From Platynereis dumerilii (lineage: Eukaryota > Annelida > Polychaeta > Phyllodocida > Nereididae): a DNA stretch of 64,000 nt. The DNA lies in assembly GCA_026936325.1 (NCBI GenBank), contig JAPTHN010000010.1, positions 46,708,150-46,772,149 on the forward strand, in the 5' to 3' direction. Shown here one piece after another: positions 11,712 to 25,366 of this stretch. A program made the translations under genes and the position numbers. The notes below the pieces were generated by a model. That model worked only from the letters and a program-made list of their open reading frames with translations, did not search any database and had not been told where the DNA came from. Position 1 is the first letter of the stretch. Every line of letters starts with the position of its first letter.

Positions 11712-11895
11712 AAATTTGATGGAATGCCCACATGGGAGCAATGCCATTTTGCTTTATAGGAATCAAATGGAACAATTACATTACATACCAGGAACTCTCA
11801 TTCAAAAATGTCAGCATGTGAGCCATAATGCTTCATAATACTGAAATATTCAGATATGCCCTTGGCAAATTGCTTTTGAAAGTGGTCATATGTGA
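11712..11895 (+). pseudogene. Exon-like stretch, copy in unit 1, interrupted
   Basis: The plus frame matches the open unit 3 copy (52914-53126): HMGAMPFCFIGIKWNNYITY and then QELSFKNVS, followed by an in-frame TGA where unit 3 has GGA. The frame is then open again through EIFRYALGKLLLKVV. Several third-position changes are silent in the first half and replacements prevail in the second. It may be a decayed exon, or coding potential by chance within conserved DNA. Confidence 0.25.
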
Positions 11896-12689
11896 TACAG
11901 CAGATATTAATGCTTCTCAGTAAAGCAATGTAAGTCGATGAATAAGTAAGATTGCGACAGAGATACTTGTAAAAGAATGTATTTACCCTTTAAACATCCA
12001 TTAAATCATACCAATTTGGTCACTATTTGAATAATTTCGAATACAGAGACGAAATGAGATTACAAATGACATCAGGCAAGATAGATGATGAAAAGGATTG
12101 AGAAGGATCAAGTTCCCCGAAATATGACTGAATATCTTGGATGCTATGTCCTGAATGCTGGAAAATATAACATCTAATACCCGGAGAATAAATATTATAT
12201 ACCCAGGAATGCTCCTGCAGTGTTTTTCTATCCTTACAAACTTTCTAGACTTGGCACACCACAAGCTGGTTTTGTCTCATGAATTTAAACATATATATGA
12301 CAATGAATTGGAAGAAAAAAATACCTTTATAGTTTGAGCGGGCCCAAGATAACTGAAGTTAAAACAAATTGTGTGAAGTATAGCAGAACGCTTTCATTTT
12401 GTCCAAAATGCAAAGCATATGGATGTAGATTCAATCTGATAATTGTCCAAATAGTACAATGTACTTTGATGGACTAATGGAATGGTACATGGCAAAATGC
12501 ATTAATGAATTGCATATGGTATGGCATTCTGTGTCAATATGTTTCAAAATGTTTGAAAACATTTACGCTATTGTTTTGGTTCCTTCTTTTTTTCTCTCTG
12601 AAGATACTTAACATGTGTTGAGAAATGCTTTTGATGCTTGTTTGCACTCACATGATGTAATTTTAATGGCTCTAGGCGAAAGGGAGTAA

Positions 12690-13650
12690 TTCCCTATATA
12701 TATCGCAGCTAACTTTATCAAAGAGAAAGCCCTGGTCATTTGGTACAAGGGTTGCCATTAGCACTAACATGATCCAATGTCACACACTGCATCAAACACT
12801 GCAGTGCAGGTCTGTATCAAGTGTATCATGACAGCTTAACAACAGCTTTTCAACAGATGGGGCAGAATGCAATTGTTGATCAAATGACATCTCAGCTTCT
12901 CTATGTCCTGGGATTATCAATATAAAATCCTCTAAGGGGATTGATAAAGTTATGCTATATGATTTCCCAGCATTGGTCTGACAGCTGTTCCACATGACAT
13001 GCTTCACGTATGCTATCATCGGTTTCCCACAAGCACATTCACCGTTGTCACCTGCAGCTGAAGGTAAATTCAAAGAAACACTTCACACTCAACAAGAGGC
13101 ACATCATACCCTAATGATGCCATTCAAAATGAAATGGGAGAATTTAATTGCACCCTTTATTGCAATCTCTAAGGAATGAGGATGTGTTCGAATCTGTGTG
13201 GCATTTTGGTTTGGCCTAAAATTTGGCACATTGGCACATGAATGTATTGCAACCAAGATTATCATGAATTGATTTTCACTTGAGTGTGCATCTAAAAATG
13301 TAGAGCCGGATGCCACATGAATGCCTATAGTGGAAATAGAAAATTAAGCATAAGAAAACTAAGTGAACCACCAGAATATATTTCTCCATCAGGGAGTTAT
13401 TTATCTTTGTACCAATTTTTCTCAGCTGTACCTCCAGTTAAAGATTGTGCAGATTTTAGCGATGTTTCTATGTTACTTTGCAAGAACTCTGATACAGGCC
13501 AACTTTGTGGATTGCATGCAAAATCAGCACAGCAAATCTAAGAAAGTTTGCAACATGCGCATGGGGTGCTTATTGATCAGTCACAACAGCTTTCTTTGGG
13601 TTAAATCACCATCTCTAGAACCTATTGTATGGTGAATGCCTTTAAAAAGA
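12690..13650. repeat. Terminal module of unit 1, re-used several times to the right
   Basis: The part at about 12705-12790 (CAGCTAACTTTATCAAAGAG, then AAGCCCTGGTCATT) recurs at 63297-63390. The part at 13040-13200 (ACTTCACACTCAACA, then ATTGCACCCTTTATTGCAAT) recurs at about 39055, 55365 and 57700. The part at 13530-13590 recurs at about 62038. The module therefore exists in more copies than the whole unit, pointing to secondary duplications within unit 3. Confidence 0.55.
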
Positions 13651-15969
13651 AAGCTCTTCCAGTGGCCAGAAGTAAAAGTTTTGATTTTGTGACAAATTCT
13701 AAGAATTGCATGAAAACCCTACAAATGATATCATTACCTTTTCTGAAAAATAATCAACATTACTTGGATTTTAGATAAGACATTATTTTTGTTTCTCATG
13801 TCAGATTCATGACATCACTAGCATTGAGCTGTTGATTAGTAAAAACTTAAATGATGGTTTAATACAATTTCCTCTCATCAACTAAAATCCAGCTTGCAGC
13901 ACAACAGACTCCATTTTTCAAAGCACTTATTTGGTTCAGTAAGTCAACTGATGTGTTTTCACAGCATAAGAAAACATGGTTGATTAATCTAAAACACTTA
14001 TTTTCAAACATTTATCTGATGTGTTGTGTTATCAAAAGTAGATATATGATGTATATATTACGAAGATTGGCACACTACGATGTATGAAGCACAAAAGAAG
14101 TTTGCCCTACATACTTGACATGTATAAAAGTATGAGATTTTGTCGCCTTGACATTTATATATATCAAGTTTTCCTCATGCAGCACACTGTAGTCTCAGAT
14201 GTATAATTTTGAGTGAGTATCTGAGTGTACACATATATAACACACGTAGAGTCAATCATCCAAGTGATGTATGTAATGTATGCGTGAAACGAACTGAAAC
14301 AAAAAAAGTTTCGAGATGTCCGGTCGCTGGGCTTGTACTTCAATGTCAAAAAGAAAATAGGAAAGCTGCCACGTGCATTACTAACATAAGCTTAAATTGA
14401 CATTTTTAAACATCTTATTCTTAGCAAATTGTAGTCTTGTTCATAATCATTAAAGCATGAAACATCAAACTGCAAGATGAAATGGCAGGGATTCTTTGGT
14501 ATAAATTTTCTTATGTCTGAATTACAATTTGTTTTATTTTCTTTGCAGGTGAGTTTGCATACTTTACATTGGTTGATCATCCTGTATCTTCACAAGGTAA
14601 GATTTATAATATGACCTTTTAGTATTGCTTAGCAGGCTTTGTGGAATGGCAAGTAGAGATTTTATTGTTATTGCAAACGCTCCAAAAAACCCCAAATGGC
14701 AGCCTGACAATAAATTTGATTGACTTAACGGTCAGACCTGACCATCAACAGCAAAAAAAGGTGCTATGGCCATTGATATTGACTGGAAAAAATCGTTTCA
14801 ATCAACATTCATGAGTGTCCACATATTGCTTTGGAGGCTGCACTATCAATACCATCCTAGTTAGTTGATCATTTTATATATATATTATTACATACACTTC
14901 TATGAACTTTCCTCGCAAGTCTGAGGTGTGTGCTTTTTGCAACTTGCATGCATCTTTATGAGATGAAGGAAATTTCAGGGTGCTGCAACTGAATTTGAAA
15001 GAACAGTTGGAATTGTAGCCAGATACTGTACGGATGAAAACTGCCCCTCAAAGACACTGAAAGCTAAAAGAAACTGTTGAATGGAAGACTATGCACTAAT
15101 TTGGCAACTCCTGACATTACAAAACAAACTAGATTTAATTCTGTTTATTTAATTTGCTTTGATCAATGAGATCTATGATTAGCCACTGGGAAGGCTATCG
15201 TTAAAACAAAGTAATGTTTATCATGAAAAAAATTATACATGTGTGGGCCTGTGCTGTCTTTCATTTGCTCAGCAAAGTCTCAAAAAGATAGTGATAGGTA
15301 GGACAGCATTCCATGTTGCTCCTGTTTAGAATTAAGCGTTTCTGAGAGTTTCTCATAAAAGATCTAAACAAATTTCAATAACAATACTATAGTGTCAAAA
15401 TGAAACAAAATCAAGTTGAAATTGCATGCAATTCTTTAAAATACTTTCAACAAAACAAGATCCATCAGCCATGATTAAACCAAAAAGCGATTGTCTGTTT
15501 TAGAAAGGGAGATGATTTTTGTATAGGCTTTTTATTTGGTTCTACTATACTTTTAAACTGTGAGATAGTGTACATGATGGTTTGGCAAGTATTGATCTTT
15601 CATTAATACTCAAATGGACCACTGCCCTTGTTACCATGTCGAGATGATTTAGATGAACAGCAAGATCTGTTAGAAAGGATTTTCTAAGATTCTGATTAAT
15701 CCCTGTTTTACATGATGTAAATTCCCTGGATTAGGAAGCTCAATCACTCGCAAGAGCTAACTTATTCTTACCACTGATGATTAGATACCCTGCAATAGTT
15801 CTTTTGCAAAGGGGACATTTGGATGTCAAGACTCAAGACTATAGAAGTATATTTGACACGAAATGCATGAGATGTACACAATATGAGGTTTGATGGCTAT
15901 AGCCTACAGTACACATAAAATAAAAATGAATTACATGTGTAGGAGGATACATACATCAAATTTTATTAA

Positions 15970-16470
15970 AGTCAAGACATTTTATTTTGGCAGTAAGTTT
16001 TTAGCCAGTGAAACAATCCACGATTAAGTCTGAGATTTAATTTTTGGCTTATTAGGGTGAGCACCCCATGACCAAGCATGATTTGGACTAAATTGATGTC
16101 CTATGATCCCCCAGCTCCATCATGCAGGCACTTACAATGCTAAATTGTTGCTGCTCTTCAGCACATTTTGAGCTATTTTTAGCCTTCTGTTGTGACGTCA
16201 TCAGCATTGTTGGCTCTATGACATCACTGAAACAATGGTGACGTCACAATAGCAGCAATAGAAGAAAATGGCTTCTTGAGCTGTGTTGACAATGTTATTC
16301 CAATGGGATTACCTCAAAACTATAGCTGCAACATGCCAATACTTCCTAATGTTTATGAAACTGTTTGGTCAAGGTGTCAGGAACAGGAGGAGACAATTAT
16401 TTTTGTCAAGAGTAAGGTATGTTTGTAATTATCAGCCAAAAACTTACTGCCAGAAAAAAATGACTTGACT
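15970..16470. mobile_element. 501-bp TIR element with paired CRE-like sites, unit 2 only
   Basis: The terminal inverted repeats are about 35 bp: AGTCAAGACATTTTATTTTG at the left, with the complement of AGTCAAGTCATTTTTTTCTG closing the right end, both followed inward by GGCAGTAAGTTTTT. The sister units read straight through at ATTTTATTAA. The centre is an imperfect palindrome with two TGACGTCA octamers in mirrored contexts (about 16195 and 16239). No transposase frame is present. Confidence 0.75.
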
Positions 16471-18284
16471 ATAATAGAAATACATTTATGTATGAGAATA
16501 TGACTGTTCAAATTATTTGTGCCTACTTTGGTGACGGAGCTTACCTATAAGAAGCAAGCATGCTGCAACAGCTTTGATATCTTATAAGATTTTTTTTTTC
16601 ATCTTTGTCTTATTTTTCTAGCAGCCTTTGTCTTGATGGTATTATTTTTACCCGACTGCTTTCATCTGTAAAATCTGACAACACAGCTTGAGGTAGTGTC
16701 TGCATGATAACAGGAGATGCAATCTCTGACTGAATTTGCTTCTAGCATCTTGGTTCTGTGATGCAAATAGATAAGAAAGAGTAGGTGATTGTCTATCTCT
16801 TAGATCTGATGTAGTCAGCAAATGTGTTTCCATTTATCATCTCTGTTGGTCACACAATTTTGTTAGTTCAGTTGAATGCTAGTATATGATTAGCCAGATA
16901 ATATGATATGCTTCGTGACATCAAATTCACTCTAAGACTAATTGTCCTTACAATTTTATTTGATGAAGTTCATGCAATTCCTTGCTTTATGAGTATACTA
17001 TCTACTGGGCAATTATGCCTACAGCATGCAATGTTCTGCCTATAATTTCTAGACTGTTCTGGGTTTCAAAAATATCCTGCCTTAGGCAACCAATGACAGA
17101 TATAGTACCTGTATGTCCATCTAAAAAAACGTTTCTGTAAGATACTGTCATACAAGTAGCCTGGTGGTTTGTAAGGATTATATCATTTGGGATGACACCA
17201 ATCAGCGGCCATCTATTCAGATGTCCTAAGCTGCTAATAATCCATCCAAAATGATCTATCAAAGCAAAGGCCGATCACCTGGGACCTGGAAGAAAATCCT
17301 ATTAGCTCTCATTCAGGGTGGTGAATATCACGCTCAAGCAACTTCCAAGGAACTGCATTTTCTGCTAGTAAAATGTCTGAGGAAGATGGATAACTGTTCC
17401 AGCTGAGAGCATTTTGCAATATTTCTATGTTAAATTAAGAGGTGTTGCTATGTCATATGAAGTTGCTCTCTGACAGCCTCAGGAATTATAATGGAAAGGA
17501 ATTGGGAAACTAATTACATCACTGAAGGTGTAGATTAAAATTAAAATGGTGTTATTCATCTTTCTGAGCACTATGCAATTCCAAATTGTGAAAAAAGAAA
17601 TTACCATTCTTTTTACAAACCGTGAATTGGCAAAAATTACTCCCACAATGAATAAACACCACACTAAAGTCATATGATAGTAGCCATCGTAGAGTGTTAA
17701 TCTCTCTATAAAGGGACCACAAAGTGGCGCACCAATACAAGATGGAACGGATACAAACCTCATCTGCTCCCCCTTAGCTCCTCTGTAGGAATCTTTATTT
17801 CAGAATATTTATTCGGTAGTCTTGTTGCAATGTGTATTTGTGTATTTCTTGTTGCAGTGCATATACATCGCATTTTTGTGTTCTTGTTAGTTTTGTAAAA
17901 GATCAACAAGACTTATTACGCCGTAAGATCTCTTGTAAAATTCTGTGTAAGTGGCAAGATTTTATTAATTTCCAGTCACTGTTATCTACAAGTGGATAAC
18001 AATTTGATTTTAAATGATATCAGGTATTTTGATTCTAGAGGGATCTAATTGTTACTCCAGTGTTAGTTGATGCTGAAACTGTGTTAGCTGATTAAGCTAT
18101 TTATAAACAAGGACAAGGCTATTATTTGCTCTGTTTAAAACAAGGCCTTCACCATGTAACTCTTCAGATTCGCATTCATCAAGACAGCTGCCATTTATAA
18201 TGCATTATGGTCACTGATAAGTGTATAACCAATTTATTCTATATCTGTTAGGCCCAATTGTATTCTTCCTTGAAAATTCTAAGA

Positions 18285-18470
18285 CAATTTTGCACCAGAT
18301 CCCCCCCCTCCCTCTCCCAAGCTAAATGCAGGGACATCCATAGCTGCTTCAGTGACGCTGCCACTGAATTGCCTGGCTGCTGCCACAACATAAAAACGTT
18401 TTGTTCTCCTGAATCCAGGAGCATTTCAAGCCCAGCTGAGCTCAGCACAACATCGTGGCTGGGACAAGTC
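18285..18470. other. GC-richer block retained in all three units (copy 2)
   Basis: This is the unit 2 counterpart of 5560-5745. It has a one-base insertion and several replacement-type differences relative to the other two copies, yet its core word order is kept. This argues for a non-protein function or slow decay. Confidence 0.4.
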
Positions 18471-21160
18471 CCTCATGATACAATGTGTGTCAATTGCTTT
18501 ATATCAATAAGTCTTTCTAACTGGACTAAAAACAAATAAGGATTTATCATAAGGATAAAGTGTCTTTTTTCAAGGATCCCTACATCAACTACGATCTGGA
18601 TATATTTACCCAATCGTCCGGAGTAATATCACAAATTGGTACATAACTTCTGCAGTCGGTGTTGGATATATATGTCGGTATACAACTGAGCTTCTTCACT
18701 GTTTTGGGCCATTTCTTTGAAGCTTTGCAAATTTATTATTTTAATGTTATGTTTGTGTTTGTTGAAGTCAACTCACAATATATCCCCATCAAGAGTCTGT
18801 TGTTTGTTGTTGTTTTTTTATTTCAACTTCTTTGTTATTTTACTTTTTTTAAATTTCAAATAGTGACTGTTTGAGTGCCAGTTTCATTCCTGGATGACAA
18901 TACCAAAGAAGAAGAAAGTAGTTGGTAATTTAATGTATTTTTGAAAAAGGCAACTATAGCCATAGATTGAATCTGTTTAAGATCGTGGGAACTGATACTT
19001 GAAATTTTTAATTGTCAAGGTCTGTCATCATGTCCCGATTGTGCAAACACAAAATGAACAAATGCAAAAAAAGGTATTATTAAAGCTTCATGACTTAGGA
19101 TTTATTATCTGATGTTGTTGACGACAGATATCGATACTTTAATCTGTCAATTTATTCCAAAACCATCTCGTTGGATTGACTCACCCTATTTGCCACTCTT
19201 CTGCATTATGTCAAAGTATTTTTGAAGTGCATTTAACAACTAAGGAGATACCGCATCTCCCACGAGAGACGATTTCATGACCGCAGATTGGTCCTCTCAA
19301 AATGCAGGGACCGCTATAGCTCTTTCCTTTCAGTTCATAGTTGGATGAATTTATCAAAAGTCATAAAAGATTGATATAAGTCTTGTTAAGTTGCATGAAG
19401 TTAGATAAGCTCTTTTAATTTTGACAAATATTGTTTGTTCTAATATAGTTTGAAATGGTTTTAGGTAAATCTTTCTATTAGAAAGTTTTATTACTAACTC
19501 ATTTATTTCTGGAAATCAATATGTAACTGTAGCTCCACCATTGGTATCCCACCAGCTGTGACTTATAAAGTTAGCAAAGATGTGACTGCTTTGGTTGTGT
19601 GTCCTTTATCTGTGGCACATACATTTATCATTCATGCACACACACTCTAGCCCACTACGCATATCTTGACAGCTATTCCTTCTTGTAGACATCAAATAGG
19701 CAACTGTATAAAGTTAAAATATCTGAGGAAATGTTGTTAATTGAAGAACATAATTGCCAGATAGTACTGTTTCCATAATGTTAAGCACTGTCTTGTGAGT
19801 TGATCCTTTTCGTATAAGGAAAAAGAAACCAACTTCGAGATTTGTGTCAATTACCAGTTCTTTGGGCAAAGCTTTCCCTTTTCATTGGGAAGCTCCATGA
19901 AGAGGTCTCTGACTGATTGGCATGATGATTTGTTCAAGATCATACCTCTGCATTTCTTTGTAAACATATGAACATTTAAAAATCGCAGTGATTTGTCCAA
20001 ATCACTGGTAATTGACACGAATCTTTAAGTCCAGATTTTTCGACCTGATAAGAAAAGCGTCATGTCTCACAGGACTCTGTCATTAGCAGAAAATATCTTT
20101 AAAAAATACAAGCCCCCACAAGTGTATAGGAATAACTAGTGAGTTGCTTTCTCTTAGCAGCTGTTCACACCGTGCATTAAAGTAGATGTAACATATATCT
20201 TTGCTTCTCCAGATGATTGAATGCATACATTATGTTGCCACGTCTGTAAAAAAAGAAGTTCCCCAAATAGTCTTAGGGAAGGCAGAGAATCTTTATGATT
20301 GCGTTTTCATCAAAAGTGTAACACGTAGCGTGGCGAATAGGAAAGCTATGTCATAAAGTATGTTTTTACAACATTGGCAAATTGCACAAAGCAAGTCAAA
20401 GTTGGAATGTTTCAGAAAGGAAGTCCTGAAAGTGAGGATTGATAGACATTGCATCCAACAAAAGATGCATTCACCACTCTCAAAAATCTATGTACTGCAT
20501 GTGAGCTACTATAATGCATCTTGCAATAATGCTCCTTTCAAAGTAACTGACATTGACAAAGAATCTTTATAGGAAATAAAGATGGCACCATTCATTCTTC
20601 CATCTCATTAGCGCTTTGCTTTATACATAGGTGCTGTGGTAATTGTGTCACAGCCTCTATAAATGTAATTTGCCAGTATTGTAGAAAAGGAATCAAAAGA
20701 AATTGATTCACACAGCTGCTATTGTCCATATCTTGGCCGTTGCAGAAAACCAGTACATTTGGGAATTGAGGTTATCAATATTTTCTGTATTCCTGTCATA
20801 TATTATTCTACACCAACTCACTTGTTTGGTGTATAAGGAAAAGCTGATGATTGGACTTTAGTTTTAACAGAAATCTTGCTTTAGTTCACCACAGCACATC
20901 TATACACCTTCTCTCAAGAAGCTTCTAAAATGTTTGACACAAGTACTGCTTGCTTGTAATTGTACTGCTGGCCCTATCAACCTGATTATCTGAAACTAAG
21001 GAAGGGCTATTTTAGACAGAATCGATACAGACGCGATAAAGGTCCATCACCCCTATTAGGCAGATTAAAATGAAGCACAGTCGGAAATCTGCTGCTTGGT
21101 TAGTCAAATTCATCTAATCAACATAATAGATTTTCAATGAGATATACCGGTGAATATATA

Positions 21161-24100
21161 GTTGAATAAAAATTGGCAGAATCAGGAAATTTGTAATAAC
21201 AGCAGTTTCTTGGTACCACAAGAAAGGAAATTTTTTGTAGTTTCACCAAAAAAAATTCAACAAAATTCAACACTGGGGAAAATTGTCAAAACGATCGCCA
21301 TAGCAACCAAAGTCAAACATTTTTATAAATTATTAGAAATAAACATTTTATTTATTTTGATTAGATTATTTTGGAGACATCATTAAAAGTTGTGTCAATA
21401 ATTGTACCCCATGCATGCCTACTCCTTGTGATGAAATCAAACTTAGGGGTAAAATGTTCAAAACATTCCAAAATAGAATGTTTTTATTCAAATTTCATGG
21501 TTTTTTGTAAGCATATCTGCCGAATTTTCCTTTGTAATAGGCCTGTGGTAAAACTAATCTTCAAATGAAGCATATCTATGGAAAGAATATTTTGTCAGCC
21601 TTCCTATGGTATCATATTTATCTTTGAAAAGTGAGTTTTGGTACCAGAAACATGATTGATGCACCACTAATGTCAAGAAAAATTGTGACGTTATCGAGAC
21701 GCTATCCGAGGCCTAAATTACACAACAATATGAACCTAGTGCTCTCCAATCATCACAAAACTGGCCAAAATATACTCCAACTGGCCTTTTATAATAGCAC
21801 ATACACAATCATGAATGGAATTGGCATATTCTAAAAGTATGTTGCCATGGCAACCAAGATCAATTATGACAGCAAGGCAAATTTTAACACCAAGTAGTCG
21901 TTTATTTCTGAGGAAAGAAGTACTTTGGCTGTGAGTATCATCTCATTTTTCTTTGCTTTTCTCCAAATGAAGCATACAGTAAAAAGGACATATCCTCACC
22001 TTCCCCCTGATGTGATATTTCTCAAATGGAATTGACTTTTTTTGTAAAAATCTGCGTGAGGCCTCACATTTGTCAAGAAAAATTGTGAGTCTGCCACGAG
22101 CCATACTGGGACCTAAATCATCTAATAACTTGGCCCTAGTTCTATGCAGTAATCACAAAAAGCCCAGAATATCCTCTAATCAGCATCTTAATTTAACATT
22201 TCAGTTATAATGATAAGAACTAGTGTGTTCTTTTAGACTGTTGCCATAGCAACCTACATCTCTTGGGTCAGGATGGTAAAATTATGACACAAAGTAAGTG
22301 ATAATCTCTGAACAAAGTTGCAATTTAACTGTGAAAATCAACAATGCCTTCATTGCTTTTTTACAAATGAAGCATATCAGTGAAAAGGACATTTTCTCAT
22401 CATAACCTTGATGTCATTTTTCAAAAATTTAATTTAAATTTAGTTAAAAAACCTGCATGATGCCTCAAAATTGTCAAGCAAAATTGTGACATTATCGAAA
22501 AGCAATTTGTAGCGTAAATCATGTAAAAACTAGATCCAAGTTCTGTGCTGTCATAACAACTACTGCAAAAATGTACTCCAAGGAGTATTTTAATTTGATA
22601 TTTCAATCACCGTGATAAGTACTATACTCTCTAACATTCAGTTGCCATAGCAACCAACATCCATGGTGACAGACAGGCTGAATTTTGACACAAAGGAGGT
22701 GAATATTGTCAAACATAGTATGATTTTGGCTTTGAATATCTACAAAATTTCATTGCCATCATGATAATGATGCCTTAAAATATATAGAGAATTCTGTCAC
22801 CTTTCCAGTGAGTTATTATAATCAGTCAAAATGCAACCCTATCAGCGTGCCTCGGCGGCCCAACGTCGGCCCAACATCGGCCCAAAGCCGGTCCAATGCT
22901 GCTGACATCGGACCAATGCCGGGCCGACGGCGGACCATCGAGGCAAGCTGACAGGGAATTTAGTGATAGGAATCTGAATAATTCACAAAAATATTTAGAA
23001 AACATGTGACATCATTGAGAGGCAATGGAAAATCTTAATCATACAATAAACTGAAGTTAGTACTGTCCTAACCTTCCAAAGATGTTCAAATAAATATTAA
23101 TCAACAATTTATGTCAAGTTTTTAAGGATTTAATGTTCTGATAGCGTGTTGCCATATAACGACCAATATTAAGAACGGCAGGAAGGCAACATTTTTACCC
23201 AAAGCATGTGAAAAATGTCCTACAAAGTGGCGTTTTGGCTGTGAATAACAACCTATAATCATTGTATTTTTCCAAATGAAACATATCCATGGAAATACAT
23301 TTGCTTACTTGTCCTGTGATGTAACTTTTGCCGATTTAGATTCAAATTTATACCAAATATCGGAATGAAGTACTGATTACGTGGAGAAAATTGTTGATGT
23401 TACCCAAATGTAATAGGGGACCTAAATGATGCAATACCTTGAACCAAGTTGTAATCTGACATCACAAAAATGTTCAAAATGTTCTCTAGTCATCTTCTTG
23501 TTATGAACTATTGACCATCATGCATACTTATTTTACATTCTAATGTTCTGTTGCCATGGAAACCAACATATGTTATGAGTGGAAGGCAAACTTTGACAGT
23601 TAGTCTCAGCCAAACAAAGTGGTATATAAGGGAGATAACCCATTAAGTAACCATTTCTTTTCTTCAAATGAGACATAAAAAATGTAATTCATATACTTTT
23701 TCAATAATGGCCAGAGATGTACTTTGGACATGGTATATAGAAGTCAAAATTTTTGAATGTAAAGAAGCCTGACTGATTTCATTTATCCTTGGTTCGGACG
23801 ACCGATTCCAGATGCCTTACTGCATACCCGCCAACAACCACATTTTCCACAAAAATTGCCCCTGTCATAAATTGAGATGTGGGTTTCCATGGCAACAATC
23901 TAAGAAGCCACAGATGCCTGCATCCGATATTACCTAATACCTATACCTATAACTATCTAGCTTCTCTAATCATGATAAGTAAAGTTGCAACAGAAAGTGA
24001 TGCTTACTGTATATTTTGTGAATTTTGTGAAAGGATTGGACATTGTACACGGTGGATTTCTGGTGTGATTGCCTCTCAATGACATCACTTTTTTTGTTAT

Positions 24101-24192
24101 ATTGGTGGTGATGTATTCAGATTCTGACAAAAATTTTATTTTCAATTAGTAAAGACAACATCACTGTCAAGATGAGAAAATTGTCTTTTATT
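21161..24192. repeat. Left arm: tandem array of a ~400-bp monomer with X-box-like palindromes
   Basis: AAATGAAGCAT-type words recur at 21563, 21965, 22365, 23275 and 23666. The palindrome GTTGCCAT(A/G)GCAAC recurs at 21841, 22240 and 22641, with variants at about 21295, 23148, 23550 and 23883. Spacing is 387-402 bp once the 120-bp MITE at 22837 is removed, except for the wider first interval and the shorter last one. Monomers are strongly diverged. Short ORFs are mirrored in the other arm and are not genes. Confidence 0.7.
22837..22956. mobile_element. GC-rich palindromic MITE, 120 bp (copy 1)
   Basis: It starts CCCTATCAGCGTGCCTCGGC and ends in the near-complement (GAGGCAAGCTGACAGGG). The body is repeated CGGCCCAA and CCGACG words. 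Its GC content is far above the surroundings. AA flanks both ends. A 109-bp relative lies at 44611-44719. Confidence 0.75.
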
Positions 24193-25117
24193 TGTAGGGG
24201 GGACCTGAGCACATTGGGACGCTTTTAATGTCTACTATATTTGCTTAGTGCTTAAAGCACTGAGCAACTCAGAAGTTTGCATGAATATCACCAACACCAT
24301 TGTGCTTAAATCCAAGGCATAATAGATTAGACTGCGCCTACCCTTTTGCAGCCAGATAGCAAAATGTGTGTCCTGACCATAACGGGCCCAATATGCACCG
24401 ACAGGGCACATTGGGACATCAATTAAAAAATCATTTTGACACTCCATGCGCACTAGATACTACATTTAAGCAGTGCTTAAGACTATATACAGTGCATTAA
24501 CACCTTGTAGTGCCAATATTCAATGACTTAAACAGTTTTAAATATTTAACATAAACTTTCCTGGGTGCAGTCATCTAAATTTATATAAGTAACACACAGT
24601 GCTTTGTGATAAATTTGTTCACGGAGCATGGTAATGCACTCTGTCTCTATTTACTTCGGTCGGAATACCTATTGTGTGCTGTCCCAGATCATTCAGTTGA
24701 CATGGACACTTATTACATTCTGCCATAAAGTGTGTGTCCCAATGAGCTACGACTTTTACATCAAAATGCTAATTTCTCAGGCACCAGTAAGTATGTTTGT
24801 AAACCAGGATAGCAATTTATAACTGTTTTTTACAATGTATAAAATACATACAAGCTTTAGGAAAGCCTCATTGTTCAGGGTTTTTCCACAGAATGGTTTG
24901 AATTGGACGCCTCTGAATTTACTTTAGTAGTAGGAAAACAAACTTTTCGTCACAACACTTCTGCATATGGCTGTAATTTGTCAATAAAACGATAGGAACA
25001 TCACAATGCGAAATTGCAAGATATGGCACTACCATATCATATATCTTGCCAAGAACCAAGAAAACCCCGATGTCCCATAGTGCCCCCTCGTCCCAGTGTG
25101 CCCCGGTTCCCCCTACA
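24193..25117. mobile_element. 925-bp TIR element (TGTAGGGGG ends) inside the left arm
   Basis: The left end TGTAGGGGGGACCTGAGCAC and the complemented right end TGTAGGGGGAACCGGGGCAC continue alike into a CA(T/C)TGGGACG word. GCACATTGGGAC also recurs subterminally near 24408 and its complement near 25075-25100. The opposite arm lacks it. There is no transposase frame. Confidence 0.7.
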
Positions 25118-25366
25118 TAGTGGGGCGGCTTATCGCAAAATCGTGCATTTTGTGATAGACCTACCAAATTTGGCACAGATGTAGAAATCAACTAAAGGGG
25201 CAAAATTAGCTATGGTGTCATTTTTGATTTTGGCTTATATCTCCATGGCAACGGTTTCCGTAGCAACCATAAATTTTTTTGTAATTTTTTTATAATAGAG
25301 CTTATATCTCAGAAAATATGGCATCAGTGTTAAATTTGATGATGTATATGTATTGCTGAGAAGTAT

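Larger units (their letters stand above)
1351..14385 (+). repeat. Segmental duplication unit 1 (about 13.0 kb)
   Basis: Homology to unit 3 begins abruptly near 1351 (CATGCTCCAACAAAAGTGAG here, CATGCACCAACAAAAGTGAG at 40587). Homology to unit 2 starts at about 1483 (AAGCTTAAATTGACATT here and at 14388). Order and orientation are collinear from there on. The unit holds one copy of the shared coding exon at 9318. Apart from the separately listed features, 1486-3918, 4323-5560, 6690-9317 and 10500-14385 contain AT-rich sequence in which every ORF is short and broken in at least one sister unit. I read these parts as intronic or intergenic. Confidence 0.85.

Noticed and set aside
18248-18539. Cys-rich 93-codon ORF resembling a small secreted peptide
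   Set aside because: No signal peptide, and the cysteines are not kept in the other two units.
21162-21834. Two ORFs in the left arm with almost identical mirror ORFs at 32409-33143
   Set aside because: They are inverted copies of transposon arm sequence with no recognisable domain; the similarity is explained by the palindrome.
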